The position numbers and the translations under genes were made by a program. From Bacteroidaceae bacterium (lineage in GTDB: Bacteria; Bacteroidota; Bacteroidia; Bacteroidales; Bacteroidaceae), in assembly GCA_017617235.1 (NCBI GenBank), contig JAFZWQ010000041.1:20144-84143 (forward strand): a DNA stretch of 64,000 nucleotides, given 5' to 3'. Below the pieces are notes generated by a model that made no database searches, was not told the DNA's origin, and saw only the letters and a program-made list of their open reading frames with translations. Shown one piece after another: positions 1 through 10,089 of this stretch (the stretch's first letter is position 1; the number at the start of each line of letters is the position of its first letter).

Positions 1-823
1 CCACACCGACATTCAAACTGGCTTCGATACGAGTAGCCTGCGAGGTATTGCGTTTGGTGTTGATAAAGATAACACCATTGGCACCGCGGGCACCATACAA
101 AGCCGTTCCATTACTCATAACCTCGATACTCTCCACATCATTGGGGTTGATATTGGTGAGCATATCGTTGTAATAGCCCGTGTGTATCATCTGACGGCTA
201 TACTGTTGGTCGATGATAACGCCATCCAGAACAATCAGGGGTTGTGTATTACTCTGCAAGGAGTTAACACCACCGATATTCATATAATTGCCCACACCTA
301 TCACACCACTGCGGGCTATGGTACGGACATTGGCGCCCAATTGATTTCCTATTTCAGTGGAAACATTACGGGCAGAAGTGTATTCGAGAGCGGAAGTCTT
401 TACATTGTTCAAGATATTGTCGTCGGCACCGTACAGGGCACGTGCTGCATCGCTTTGCATGATGATGTCACGCAATTCCCCACTCTTGTTCAAGCCGACA
501 CGAACCATATTATAACCTGGAATGGTAATCGATACGGCACTACTATAAAGAGGAACTTGCATTTTGAAGGTTCCATCTTCTTCGGTCAAGGTAGAATACC
601 CATCCCCTGCAACAGACTGCACCAAGACACCAGCCAAAGGTTGACGACCAGCCTCGCTAAGGACACGTCCCTTTATCGTGCGTGTCGGCTCTGTTTTCTT
701 GGCCTTTGGAATCCGTCTTACGGCAACAGTATCCTCAGAAACTTCATCAGTCTCGGTCTGAGCGAAAAGGCTCAGGGGCGATGCCACCAAAAGTGAAAGG
801 CAAAATATACTAAGTCTTTTCAT
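1..823 (-). CDS. SusC/RagA-type TonB-linked outer membrane protein, N-terminal part
   Basis: The gene starts at 823 and runs off the left edge, so only about 274 residues are visible. The product begins with a signal peptide (MKRLSIFCLSLLVASPLSLF, then AQ). An acidic linker and a carboxypeptidase-regulatory-like beta-sandwich follow (RTIKGRVLSEAGRQPLAGV at about 48-66). Then comes the TonB plug domain, with the typical 'QPLIVLDGV' and 'NDVESIEVMSNGTALYGARG' segments. Family members form the outer-membrane pore that, with a SusD lipoprotein, imports oligosaccharides or peptides using TonB energy. The upstream fasciclin-type gene stops 1 bp before this start, so it belongs to the 1-13034 operon as a second SusC. 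Its SusD partner would lie outside the window. Family call is secure; substrate is unknown. Confidence 0.9.
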   Translation of the reverse strand, partial: MKRLSIFCLSLLVASPLSLFAQTETDEVSEDTVAVRRIPKAKKTEPTRTIKGRVLSEAGRQPLAGVLVQSVAGDGYSTLTEEDGTFKMQVPLYSSAVSITIPGYNMVRVGLNKSGELRDIIMQSDAARALYGADDNILNNVKTSALEYTSARNVSTEIGNQLGANVRTIARSGVIGVGNYMNIGGVNSLQSNTQPLIVLDGVIIDQQYSRQMIHTGYYNDMLTNINPNDVESIEVMSNGTALYGARGANGVIFINTKRNTSQATRIEASLNVGV

Positions 824-824
824 A

Positions 825-2693
825 TTACTCAACATTTTTATTTTTTTCATATTCTTCCAGGTATTCATCGTCGAACCGATAATGAGGCTGACCATCCAGA
901 CCAACAAAACGCCCGGCATTAGCCTTTGCCTCCTCTTCCGTCTCGAAGGGCACAAAGATAATCTCATTCAAACGAAGTGTACGGGTATATATCTTTTCAC
1001 GATATTGATTGCCCGAAGGACCCATCGAAGTAAAGTATACCTTTACTACTCCATCGCCAGCTCCCATACCCGAATAGGTGTATTTCACAGCGGACTGAAC
1101 CAATATGGTATCCACCTTATTGGCACTGGAAACAAAGAGGTTCTGTAAATCCGAATTATTGAATTTACTCTCTGCGCTGTTGGTTATGATGTCAAGGTTA
1201 TCTACGTCTGTGGACTCCGAAACAGGATATGGGTTGGCATACGATGCAAGATTCGTGAATGTGCCATCGGAGCGCAATTCCTGATGTTTCACACCAAACC
1301 AACAAGGCAAGGGTTTCGACACAGGAGGAATCGTAACGACATAGATGTTATAGTAGACATCTGACATCGTACTGGGCAACTGATAGGTCAATTGGGCATG
1401 GCCTGTTTCTTCCTCAGCCGTGATGGTTGCATAGTCGAATGACTTTACAATTTCGTGATTCTCGTCATAGATAACATAGCGTGTCGGAACAACCGTTACT
1501 GTAGGCTGATTCTTTTCATTCTTGGGAATACCATCCTGGAAATAACGATTTGCCGTTGCAGGATAGTCGTTACGGGTAAAGAATGTCGAACGAGGACTGA
1601 CTGCACCATGATTATCAATATAGGTATAACCATTGGAACACTCTACTTTCTCGAGCCCCTTCAGCAGATTCTGCTCAGGTTTGTAATAGACATCTGTACG
1701 AGGATTATGCTGCTGACGCTCATAATACATCGTATTTACCAACGAATCCTCGGGATTGCGATTGTAACGCGTTGAGCCACTCGTATTGAAGAAGCGTCCC
1801 ATTAGAATGCATAACTTAGCATGCACATTCAGAAGGGAGTCGGAATTCGTTACAACCTTACTATTATAATTAAAGTATTTCGAATACTTCTCGAGCTCCG
1901 TCTTCCACACATCGTTGGTAGGAGCAACGAATGAATAGGAACTGTCCTCGCGCTGGATATATCCATAAGAAGCCAAAAGCCTATTGTAAAGGACAGTAAC
2001 GGAGTCCAGATAAACGGTCTTTCCATCTACAACACCGCCAGCAACAGATGCCTGCTCGTCCAACTCATATTCGTCGAAAGACTTTATAAACTGGACTAGG
2101 CTATCCAAATCTGAACGCTGTTCCAAATATTCTTTGATATTCGGGAAGAAACGAAAAATATTGTCGGTCTTATAAAGTATGCCATTGCAGCTTAGAATAG
2201 CACTGTCGAACGCGTTGCCATCAATAGTTCCCGCCGAGGAGGACTTTCCGAGCAAATGCATATACTTCTTGCTCATCATCCGAATGGTATCATTGGTCAT
2301 TGAGGAAACCGTACGTGTAAACTGAGCCAGATGGTTATACAAGAACTGGGTTACAGCCCTGTTGTCCTCCCATTTCAGGTTCTGAGCCACATCGTCCTGA
2401 TAAACCTTAATGATACTGTCGGCCTGAATCTTACTGAGGTTACGGGGAGCCCATAAAGTAAGTTGCTGGGATGAATTCAACAAGTCAGATGCCCCAATGG
2501 CCTCGACCACACGATAGAATTGTTTAAGTTCCGTATCGTTTTCGATATTCTTCAAGATAGTAGGTTGGTCACTCATTCCACCTTGAGTTACATCGTAATG
2601 CTCGTTCCAGGCATCTGTACATGCTGTCCAGAAGACAGCCGTGCTAGCCAGCATCACAGCCACTATCGATTTATAGAATCTATTTGTCTTCAT
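825..2693 (-). CDS. Fasciclin (FAS1)-type domain lipoprotein, 622 aa
   Basis: I use the ATG at 2693 rather than an upstream TTG at 2711, because it places a short lipoprotein signal correctly: hydrophobic stretch, then WTAC with Cys25. The mature N-terminus has a FAS1-like pattern (ILKNIENDTELKQFYRVV, then LTLWAPRNLSK), matching the 'xTxFAPTNxA' core of fasciclin domains. A second such unit lies at about 215-300 (YGYIQREDSSYSFVAPTND). The C-terminal third is beta-rich without a recognised family. FAS1 domains mediate adhesion or ligand binding, and surface exposure is expected beside SusC/SusD. The gene is fourth after the SusC start in the operon and ends 1 bp before the second SusC. The substrate is unknown. 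Confidence 0.8.
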   Translation of the reverse strand: MKTNRFYKSIVAVMLASTAVFWTACTDAWNEHYDVTQGGMSDQPTILKNIENDTELKQFYRVVEAIGASDLLNSSQQLTLWAPRNLSKIQADSIIKVYQDDVAQNLKWEDNRAVTQFLYNHLAQFTRTVSSMTNDTIRMMSKKYMHLLGKSSSAGTIDGNAFDSAILSCNGILYKTDNIFRFFPNIKEYLEQRSDLDSLVQFIKSFDEYELDEQASVAGGVVDGKTVYLDSVTVLYNRLLASYGYIQREDSSYSFVAPTNDVWKTELEKYSKYFNYNSKVVTNSDSLLNVHAKLCILMGRFFNTSGSTRYNRNPEDSLVNTMYYERQQHNPRTDVYYKPEQNLLKGLEKVECSNGYTYIDNHGAVSPRSTFFTRNDYPATANRYFQDGIPKNEKNQPTVTVVPTRYVIYDENHEIVKSFDYATITAEEETGHAQLTYQLPSTMSDVYYNIYVVTIPPVSKPLPCWFGVKHQELRSDGTFTNLASYANPYPVSESTDVDNLDIITNSAESKFNNSDLQNLFVSSANKVDTILVQSAVKYTYSGMGAGDGVVKVYFTSMGPSGNQYREKIYTRTLRLNEIIFVPFETEEEAKANAGRFVGLDGQPHYRFDDEYLEEYEKNKNVE

Positions 2694-2760
2694 ATAATTG
2701 TCAATTTTCAATTATCTAATCGGATTTGCCGCTTGATTCATTCAAGAACTGTCAATTTCA
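2694..2760. repeat. Intra-operon repeat E, copy 1 (CTTGATTCATTCAAG core)
   Basis: This 67-bp gap between two fasciclin-type genes carries the motif TCTAATCGG, about 6 variable bases, then CGCTTGATTCATTCAAGAA and TCAATTTC. It is almost the same as the gap at 24539-24594. The CTTGA/TCAAG arms can form a short hairpin with loop TTCAT. Both copies lie between a stop and the next start on the minus strand. Confidence 0.7.
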
Positions 2761-4851
2761 TTAGTAATCATCCTCGGCCTTGCCTTCTCCTTCCACACCA
2801 AAGACGCTCTTAGGAACAATCTCGATGTAGTCAAGCATGGCTACAGTAGGACCAACCGCCCATACGCTCTTGATACGTATGGTGTGTTGAACATTTTCGT
2901 CAAGGTTTTCTGTACAGATTACACAACGAACCGTATATCCGCCACCACCATTGTTACAGAAGTAACTTCTCTGTACGGTTTCGTCACCATCCTGATGTCC
3001 TTCGCCAACAATATTAAACACACCACGTGGGCCATGATACCAACCCAGATTATGCATGTTTTTCTTTGCAGCTTCTGTCTCCTCCGCTGTTCGGTTGTTA
3101 CCGTCTGTCAACGCGAACCAACCTGTACGATCCACAAAATTGGTATTACGCATATCCAAAGGAATACCTCTGGGTATATCATCCAGATAGAACTGACAAA
3201 TACCTCTTGAGGCCATAGCACAGAATCCCAGGCGAATTTGATAGGTTCCCGTAGGAACACTGGGCAGATTAAAGGTAATGTCGTAACTTTCGTTTGCACT
3301 ATACAGGTTAAATTCATCACCTTCGTAGCTCCAATAGGTGTTATGTTGGCTCTGGAAGAGGAATACTCCATCCTCGTTAATCTTCACATTGTCCAAATAG
3401 CCGCTGGGGAACCAGTAGTTAGGACTTGCAACGCTAACATCCGGATTATCAGAATCGGCAATTCTATTCGCAGTACGTCCGTCACGAATGGTATTGTTCA
3501 ACATTTCAGGGAAGAACGTGTACAAATCCAAGCGCATACGTGTATTGAAGATATCATCTTTTGTTGACTCGTCATAACGTACAAGCCCATCTGTCAGATA
3601 ATAGACACCATTCAGGGCCTGATTCTCGTAATCACCAGATACTTCAGGGAAGACATGAACACCCAATGTCGAACTGCCGCGACGCATATCACCTCGGTTA
3701 AGGTAGAGCTCATTCTTCTTTCCACCTTTCAGGTACTGTTGAACCGTCAAACGTTCCACCTTAATCGTAGTCAGCGAATCCATTGTGCTATACCACTCAG
3801 TAGGATTAATGACCTTGGTATCAATAGAACATATCGAGGTCAAGTTATCATAAATTCCCAAACGATCCAAACAGTTATAGGCAATCAGGCGACGTAAGGG
3901 GTTGCGCCACTCCATCATTTTGTCGGGATTGGCCTGTACGGTCTCCCAGGTATCACCACCATATATACCACGAGCATATTCGTAGAAGGTCTTCAGGTCC
4001 GTAATATTATATGTCGCTGCCAAGACATCGTTGGGGCAGGCGAATGCGGTGAAACCATACTTCTTTTGTTTGGGTATATGGCAATAATCCGTTTGAGCAC
4101 CAGAGTATATGTGTAAATCCTCATACAAGTCGGGATTCCAGCTGGCATCCTTAATCTTATTGCGCATGATGAATGCAATTCCCGTAGCTTCCATAGCCTC
4201 GACAAACAGAGAAACACTCGGATTCTCCAGCATCAGGTCGGGCAAACTCTGGTTTGAAACGGAAAGCACAGCATTAATCGGCTGAACGATACCATTTTCC
4301 ACAGAGTCGTTACGCTGGGCATAAATAATTTCACCACTACGATTAAACACATAGTTTACATACAAAGTATCTTTTGTATCCTCATCAACCAAGGTATCTG
4401 GCTTAACCGTTAGATAACGGTCGTTCATATTCACCATGGGCAGCGAGGTATAGTTGGCAAAATCAACCGTATTGTAGGCTTTACCATTAATTAAATGCGT
4501 ACGTGCCAACGTATCACAGATATCCACGGGAATATCGTTTACACTGGCATAACCGTTTTGTGCCAAATACTTTTGTACAGCAGCATTTGTTGGAGCAAAG
4601 CATGTGAACTGACCGCGAACGGACAATAAATCCATGATGTTTACACCACGGGTACTGTTGGTGGCACGCTTCACGATGGTCGCAAACTCGCTATAATCCT
4701 CATGATTCTGCAAATAGTCACTCATCATCTCACCCGTAAAGGTGTAATAACTCTCCGCAGGAATATCATCACTACACGAAGAAACGAGCATCAGTCCCGT
4801 ACTCGCCAGAACAGCGGCGAGCCCAATATAGAAATTCTTTATCTTTTTCAT
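2761..4851 (-). CDS. Fasciclin (FAS1)-type domain lipoprotein, 696 aa
   Basis: The product has a lipoprotein signal ending LVSSC (Cys26) followed by SDD. A FAS1-like domain follows at about 45-200: YSEFATIVKRATNST, then 'QFTCFAPTNAAVQKYL' and a downstream 'LINGKAYNTVDF' strand region. A second, more diverged unit spans about 215-430 (KYGFTAFACPNDVLAATYNI). The C-terminal part (about 480-690) reads as a beta-sandwich ('SYDITFNLPSVPTGTYQIRLGFCA'-like region), resembling a carbohydrate-binding module. It lies 15 bp downstream of SusD, the place where SGBP-type surface glycan-binding lipoproteins usually sit. A surface capture role is my inference. The FAS1 assignment is by motif only. Confidence 0.8.
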   Translation of the reverse strand: MKKIKNFYIGLAAVLASTGLMLVSSCSDDIPAESYYTFTGEMMSDYLQNHEDYSEFATIVKRATNSTRGVNIMDLLSVRGQFTCFAPTNAAVQKYLAQNGYASVNDIPVDICDTLARTHLINGKAYNTVDFANYTSLPMVNMNDRYLTVKPDTLVDEDTKDTLYVNYVFNRSGEIIYAQRNDSVENGIVQPINAVLSVSNQSLPDLMLENPSVSLFVEAMEATGIAFIMRNKIKDASWNPDLYEDLHIYSGAQTDYCHIPKQKKYGFTAFACPNDVLAATYNITDLKTFYEYARGIYGGDTWETVQANPDKMMEWRNPLRRLIAYNCLDRLGIYDNLTSICSIDTKVINPTEWYSTMDSLTTIKVERLTVQQYLKGGKKNELYLNRGDMRRGSSTLGVHVFPEVSGDYENQALNGVYYLTDGLVRYDESTKDDIFNTRMRLDLYTFFPEMLNNTIRDGRTANRIADSDNPDVSVASPNYWFPSGYLDNVKINEDGVFLFQSQHNTYWSYEGDEFNLYSANESYDITFNLPSVPTGTYQIRLGFCAMASRGICQFYLDDIPRGIPLDMRNTNFVDRTGWFALTDGNNRTAEETEAAKKNMHNLGWYHGPRGVFNIVGEGHQDGDETVQRSYFCNNGGGGYTVRCVICTENLDENVQHTIRIKSVWAVGPTVAMLDYIEIVPKSVFGVEGEGKAEDDY

Positions 4852-4866
4852 AATTCGCGTCTGATA

Positions 4867-6693
4867 TTAATTGGTGCTCTTAAAACTGCCTTCATCGTCG
4901 CTGTCGCCATAATAGGCTTTCTGCTCTAACAGGCTGTTACACTTAAGTTCTGTCTTATTATAGGGCCAGAAGAAGGCCTCGTAGTTTACGGGAGTTGTAC
5001 CACCAGATTTCGCGGGTACAGCACTCTTGATATAATCCGGCGTACCTTCACGATGACAACGGCGCAACAGGTCGAACCAACGCTTTCCCTCGAACATCAA
5101 TTCGCGACGACGTTCCTTCATGCAAAGTTCGCGTAACTGGATTCTGGTCGGGGCATCCGATATCTTCAGTACACCTGTAGGTGTTGTCGTTGCAGAATTT
5201 GTCATGTAACTGCGACGGTTAACGGCATAAATCAGGCCGAAAGCCTTACGGAGGTCTTCGTCATAAATTTTATTTCCGCTGCCGTCAGTCAGTTGGGTTC
5301 CATTGTTATCACGAGGGTCTTGACGATCGTACTGAGCCTTCTCAATCAGAGCCTCAGCCTGCATCAGCATAACATCGGTCAGACGATAGAAAATCCAGTT
5401 GTGGTTGTCGTAATCACCACTAACCGAATATACCGTAGCCTCAAAAGGAAGCTCCTTACCAGTGACACTTTCTATCGAAACTTCCTCAGCTACGAATTTG
5501 TTGGTATAGGCCTTAGTAGAAGTCCCACTACCTGAGACTCCGATATTGGCGTAATATCGGCAATCATGGTCGTGATCGAAAACGGTCTGACTTGTTTTCG
5601 GGCTCGATGAAACTGACTCATAAACGCCCAAATAACCTTGTCCATCATTTCCTCCACTCAAATAATGATTGCCGTACAGGGCAGCACATGCCGTATTGCG
5701 CACGTAGCGATTGTCACTACCATCATAGGTAAAGGCCAGTTCAAAGAGGCTTTCAAAACTGTTACCTGTAGACGAGAATATGGTATTGAAATCATTACCA
5801 AACTCGTTTCCGCTATAGCAGGGATAAAGAGGATAGCCATCACCTGTATCTTCCGACCATTTATACAACGTCAGGTTGCCCGTACTGGTGCTAGTAGATT
5901 TACCCGCATAGTCCTCTTTATATTCGGCTAACTTGGCATCAATCACCTTCTGTGAGTAATCTATACACTTCTGGTACTGATTATCCCACAAGCACAAATC
6001 AGCGAGCAGAGCATAAATGGCATTCTGAGTAACACGGTTCACCGTACTGTTATAGTAGCGTCCCGTATCTTTTGGATATGCCTTCAAAGCACTTGTAACA
6101 ACAGATTCGAGGTCAGCAATCAAGGCCCGCACAATCACGTCGCCATCCGTTGCTGCAATGGGGGTTGCATCCTCGTCGCTCTGTACAGGATTGGTATAAT
6201 AGGGTACATCCTTGAAGGCACGCACCAAATAGAAATAACACAAATCGCGCAGGAATGACATCTCTGCTATCGTAGCATTTACATCGCTTTGGGTATAAAC
6301 AGGATCTATCTTACTTACTTCCGGAGCACGTGCAATGATAATATTACACTGATTGATGACTGAATAGAAATCGTACCAGGAAGTAAAGGTATTGGTAGAT
6401 AGGAGGTATTCCTTAAGGGTGCGATATAAGTCCGTATATTCTGAGGTCTTCAGACCATCTCCGATATTATCGCTGCGGACTTCGCCCCATACGATACAAC
6501 GACGAATGACAGCATCTGACTGCATTTTGACATACACACCCGTAACCATTTGGTCAATATCCGTTTTCTCGTTCCAGAAGTTATCCTCCGAAACGAAGGT
6601 CTTCGGCTCGATAGCAAGGAAATCGCCACAACTGGACAGTCCCAGACAGGCAACTGCTGCCAGCATTAATGATTTTATCATATTGTTCTTCAT
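4867..6693 (-). CDS. SusD/RagB family nutrient-binding outer membrane lipoprotein
   Basis: The 608-aa product has a lipoprotein signal (LGLSSC, Cys22) followed by the SusD N-terminal hallmark 'DFLAIEPKTFVSEDNFWN' and 'MVTGVY'. TPR-like helices follow. The C-terminal region has the RagB signature 'RELCMKERRRELMFEGKRWF' near residue 510-535, and LEQKAYYGD close to the end. SusD caps the SusC pore from outside and binds the ligand. It lies 18 bp downstream of the 1125-aa SusC. An unusually good Shine-Dalgarno for this phylum (AAGGAGA about 10 nt before the ATG) supports the start at 6693. Substrate cannot be deduced from sequence. Confidence 0.95.
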   Translation of the reverse strand: MKNNMIKSLMLAAVACLGLSSCGDFLAIEPKTFVSEDNFWNEKTDIDQMVTGVYVKMQSDAVIRRCIVWGEVRSDNIGDGLKTSEYTDLYRTLKEYLLSTNTFTSWYDFYSVINQCNIIIARAPEVSKIDPVYTQSDVNATIAEMSFLRDLCYFYLVRAFKDVPYYTNPVQSDEDATPIAATDGDVIVRALIADLESVVTSALKAYPKDTGRYYNSTVNRVTQNAIYALLADLCLWDNQYQKCIDYSQKVIDAKLAEYKEDYAGKSTSTSTGNLTLYKWSEDTGDGYPLYPCYSGNEFGNDFNTIFSSTGNSFESLFELAFTYDGSDNRYVRNTACAALYGNHYLSGGNDGQGYLGVYESVSSSPKTSQTVFDHDHDCRYYANIGVSGSGTSTKAYTNKFVAEEVSIESVTGKELPFEATVYSVSGDYDNHNWIFYRLTDVMLMQAEALIEKAQYDRQDPRDNNGTQLTDGSGNKIYDEDLRKAFGLIYAVNRRSYMTNSATTTPTGVLKISDAPTRIQLRELCMKERRRELMFEGKRWFDLLRRCHREGTPDYIKSAVPAKSGGTTPVNYEAFFWPYNKTELKCNSLLEQKAYYGDSDDEGSFKSTN

Positions 6694-6711
6694 GTTCTTG
6701 ATCTCCTTTCT

Positions 6712-9700
6712 TCAGAATTCGATATTTAAACCAAACGTATAAGCTCGTGCATGAGCCGGTGTATTTGCATTATCCGTAGAAATACTCATACCACCGTATG
6801 CGACCTCGGGGTCAACACCGCTATACTTTGTCAGGCAGAAAAGGTTACGTGCACTGGCATACAGCTTCAATTGGTTAAGATGCCACTTCTTGATGAGTTT
6901 GCTGTCGAAAGTATAGCTCAACTGCAAATAGTTAAGACGCAAGAATGAACCATCTTCAATGAAACGGTCGCTAATCAGCGTGTTGTAGTTCTTGGTATAA
7001 TAATTCGACAGGGCACGGGGGATATAGCTTCCATAGCCGCCATCTCCTTCTCTACGCCAACGATAGTTTACAGCCTCACTCTGGTTGTTATTGGAGTTCA
7101 TGGACTCTACATTCAAACGTGCCAGATTGAAGACATCGTAATCCACACGATAGTTGAACTGCGTGGAAAGTCTCCAGTGTCCATAATTCAAGGTGAAACC
7201 GAAACCACCCGTCAGTCTGGGCAATGAGTTACCCAGATAAACGATATCCAATTCGTTAATCTGTCCATCGTGATTGACGTCCTCGTACATGGCATCACCA
7301 CCATTGAACTTGGCAATAGAATTACCTTCCGTGTAACAGAACAGCATCTGCAGGGGCTCACCCTTTTCGTTGTAAATAACCTGATTATCAGCATTCAGGG
7401 CTATGGGGAACGTCACACCTGCATCGATGAACTGCTGCAACGTGGTAAGTCCAGGATAATCCTGTTGCAAACGCTTGGGGATACGGCCCTTCACGATGTT
7501 CTGTGCCGAGGAGAAGTTGTAATTATAGGTACCCAGACAACGGAATCCATAAATAGCGCCGAAGGGATTGTTAATCTGAACACGCTGCAAGGTTTTCGCA
7601 TTATCCTTGGCAAAATCGGTATTCAGGTTATCCAGCACATTGGCATCCATCTTAGTGATGACGTTGTGGTTGTTGGCAAAGTTGACATAGCAATCGAGGG
7701 AGAACTTACCCTTCTTCAACAAGCGGTTTCCATCGATATTGAATTCCCAACCATTGTTCTTCATGTCACCAACATTCATGAGCAAGCTACCGGCAGCGCG
7801 GCTTGAAGGTACTGCACCATTCATCATCATATTGGTGGTCAAACGGGAATAGAGGTCGAGACGGAACTTAAGACGGTCGTCAAAGAATCCCACATTGAAT
7901 CCAACATTCCAAGATGTCACATGTTCGGGGCCGAGAGCATTCAGTTTGAGACCACTTGAATTCATGGAGATAGAACCCAGATAAGCAGAACCTGTACTGT
8001 ATTTATTCATGTACAGATAGTCCTGATTGGGGGCATTACCTACCCTACCCCAACCGGCACTGACACCCAGCATGCTCATCTTGGCCTTGTTGCGTGCCCA
8101 TTCCATGAATTTCTCGTCGATAACGTTCCAACGTCCTGAAATAGAATAAGAAGCCAGCCAACGCTTGCTGGGTCCGAAACGCGACGTACCGTCCATACGC
8201 AGGGTACCATCCAACGAGTATTTGCTCTTGTATGAATAGTGACCTGTGTACATGTACATGAGGCCACGTCCCTGACCATATCCGGAGGTCATTCCACTAA
8301 TCAGACCACCTGCTGCAGGAGAGGATACTCCACTGGGCAGACGATAGGCATCGGTACTTTGGTTACTATTGCTACCGCTATACAACTCAAAGCGTGCCAA
8401 CATGGTCATGTAGTTGTCCTGATTCTTGAAATGAGGAATGAAGTTCAAGGAGTGACGCGTAGTGAACGAAAGACTCTTTGCACTATAAGAATATGCCGTA
8501 TGAGTATTGATGAAGTTTGCCGTACTCAATTCACGCGGATAGTCTTTGTCATCGTATTCATTAGAGACATTGACAAACAGCAAACCGTTGTACTTCAACT
8601 GATGATGCTCGGCGTCCAAGCCCAAAAGCTTATATTCCAATTCCAGTTTCGGAGCTAGTTCGTAACGGCGTTGGTTGTATTTAGCAAGTTTTGCACTGGC
8701 TAAGGGGTTCGCCAGTCCTTTTTGGTCGTCTAGCTTCGAAGTTCCACCAGCCGCATTCTGCAACATATAATAGTAGTCATCAGACTGCACTCCGTTCTGG
8801 TATTCATAATATGGAGAGAGGTTTGGCATCTTCACCATTGCTATACCCCATAGACCATCGTAGTTAAGGTCACGGTCGGTATAGGTCAGAGAGAAGTCGG
8901 AAAGAATCTTAATTCTATCGTTGACATAGTAGTCGAGTGCCATACGGGTAGAGAAACGATCCATCTTCTGTTTGATGATGTTACCCGTCTGATGGTCATA
9001 ACCACCACTGATACGGAACAGGGTCTTCTCGTCACCACCCGTTACACTGAGGTAATGATTCTGCAACGTACCATACTGCGAAACGAGTTCAGGCCAGTTG
9101 GTATTGTTGTCGTACATATAGGCCTCGGAGAAACCGGCATAGTCGTAATTGAGTTCAGGGATATTTCCATCCGTATCCGAAAGTCTCGGATTGAAATATG
9201 CCTCCTTCAACATCATGGTGTACTGGTCGCCATTCAGAAGTTTCACGGGACGATTCTTATCGTTAACCGTTATCTTGCCCGAATAAGAGATGCGAGCAGG
9301 ACCACGCGAACCACGCTTGGTGGTAATTTCGATAACACCATTTGCACCGTCCTTACCCCAAATGGCCGTAGCGGAAGCATCCTTCAGTACCTTGACTTCG
9401 AGAATATCCTCCGTATTTACCTTCAGCAGTTCTGCAAACTTTTCGTCTGTTGCCGTAGCCACATCAAAGTCAGAGAGGTCCAAGTCTGTTACCTTGTCAC
9501 CATTGACAACGATGAGCGGTTCGTTACTAGTTAAAGAAGAGATGGAAGACACACCACGCAGACGCATCTGAGAGCCAGAACCCACGTTACCCGATGAAGC
9601 GATGATGTCCAAACCGGCGATACGTCCCTGCAGAGCCTCATCGACAGAGGTGATACCCAAACCTTCGAATTCCTTGGCATCCAAACCCTGTGCCGAATAG

Positions 9701-10089
9701 CTGACTTCGCGTTCTGGGATAGCCAGACCCGAGGTCTTTGCCATCTTCTTTCCAGTAACCACAGCCTCTTTCATTATCTTAACATCGGCAACCATAGGGA
9801 TATGATAAACCTGTTTTGTAATGGGCTTGATGACATGCTGCTTCATGCCGACACAGGTGAACACGAGCTTGTTCTTCTTCGCATCCTTCAGCGTCATCGT
9901 GAAGTTACCGTTACCATCCGTCACCGTGGCACTTACTGTACGGTTCGACGGGTCAATCTCCTTTACCGACACGCCAGGCAGTTCTCCGAATTCATCGGAA
10001 ACAGTACCACTGACGCGCGTAATCTGTGCGCTGACAAGCGTAGATGCCAGACACATTATTATTAATAAGGTATATTTCAGTGTTTTCAT
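6712..10089 (-). CDS. SusC/RagA family TonB-linked outer membrane transporter
   Basis: The 1125-aa product is typical of the family. It has a signal peptide (cleavage near LVSAQ, residues 18-22) and a carboxypeptidase-regulatory-like domain at about 27-95 (SGTVSDEFGELPGVSVKE). The plug domain lies at about 125-260 ('ALQGRIAGLDI', 'MRLRGVSSI', 'IWGKDGANGVIEITTKRG'). A long 22-strand-type barrel ends in an aromatic residue (GLNIEF). It is the TonB-energised importer of the locus. Its start overlaps the stop of the upstream fasciclin-type gene (ATGA at 10086-10089), indicating translational coupling, and SusD follows after 18 bp. No sensor gene (ECF sigma/anti-sigma, HTCS, SusR) is visible next to the operon. 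Confidence 0.96.
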   Translation of the reverse strand: MKTLKYTLLIIMCLASTLVSAQITRVSGTVSDEFGELPGVSVKEIDPSNRTVSATVTDGNGNFTMTLKDAKKNKLVFTCVGMKQHVIKPITKQVYHIPMVADVKIMKEAVVTGKKMAKTSGLAIPEREVSYSAQGLDAKEFEGLGITSVDEALQGRIAGLDIIASSGNVGSGSQMRLRGVSSISSLTSNEPLIVVNGDKVTDLDLSDFDVATATDEKFAELLKVNTEDILEVKVLKDASATAIWGKDGANGVIEITTKRGSRGPARISYSGKITVNDKNRPVKLLNGDQYTMMLKEAYFNPRLSDTDGNIPELNYDYAGFSEAYMYDNNTNWPELVSQYGTLQNHYLSVTGGDEKTLFRISGGYDHQTGNIIKQKMDRFSTRMALDYYVNDRIKILSDFSLTYTDRDLNYDGLWGIAMVKMPNLSPYYEYQNGVQSDDYYYMLQNAAGGTSKLDDQKGLANPLASAKLAKYNQRRYELAPKLELEYKLLGLDAEHHQLKYNGLLFVNVSNEYDDKDYPRELSTANFINTHTAYSYSAKSLSFTTRHSLNFIPHFKNQDNYMTMLARFELYSGSNSNQSTDAYRLPSGVSSPAAGGLISGMTSGYGQGRGLMYMYTGHYSYKSKYSLDGTLRMDGTSRFGPSKRWLASYSISGRWNVIDEKFMEWARNKAKMSMLGVSAGWGRVGNAPNQDYLYMNKYSTGSAYLGSISMNSSGLKLNALGPEHVTSWNVGFNVGFFDDRLKFRLDLYSRLTTNMMMNGAVPSSRAAGSLLMNVGDMKNNGWEFNIDGNRLLKKGKFSLDCYVNFANNHNVITKMDANVLDNLNTDFAKDNAKTLQRVQINNPFGAIYGFRCLGTYNYNFSSAQNIVKGRIPKRLQQDYPGLTTLQQFIDAGVTFPIALNADNQVIYNEKGEPLQMLFCYTEGNSIAKFNGGDAMYEDVNHDGQINELDIVYLGNSLPRLTGGFGFTLNYGHWRLSTQFNYRVDYDVFNLARLNVESMNSNNNQSEAVNYRWRREGDGGYGSYIPRALSNYYTKNYNTLISDRFIEDGSFLRLNYLQLSYTFDSKLIKKWHLNQLKLYASARNLFCLTKYSGVDPEVAYGGMSISTDNANTPAHARAYTFGLNIEF

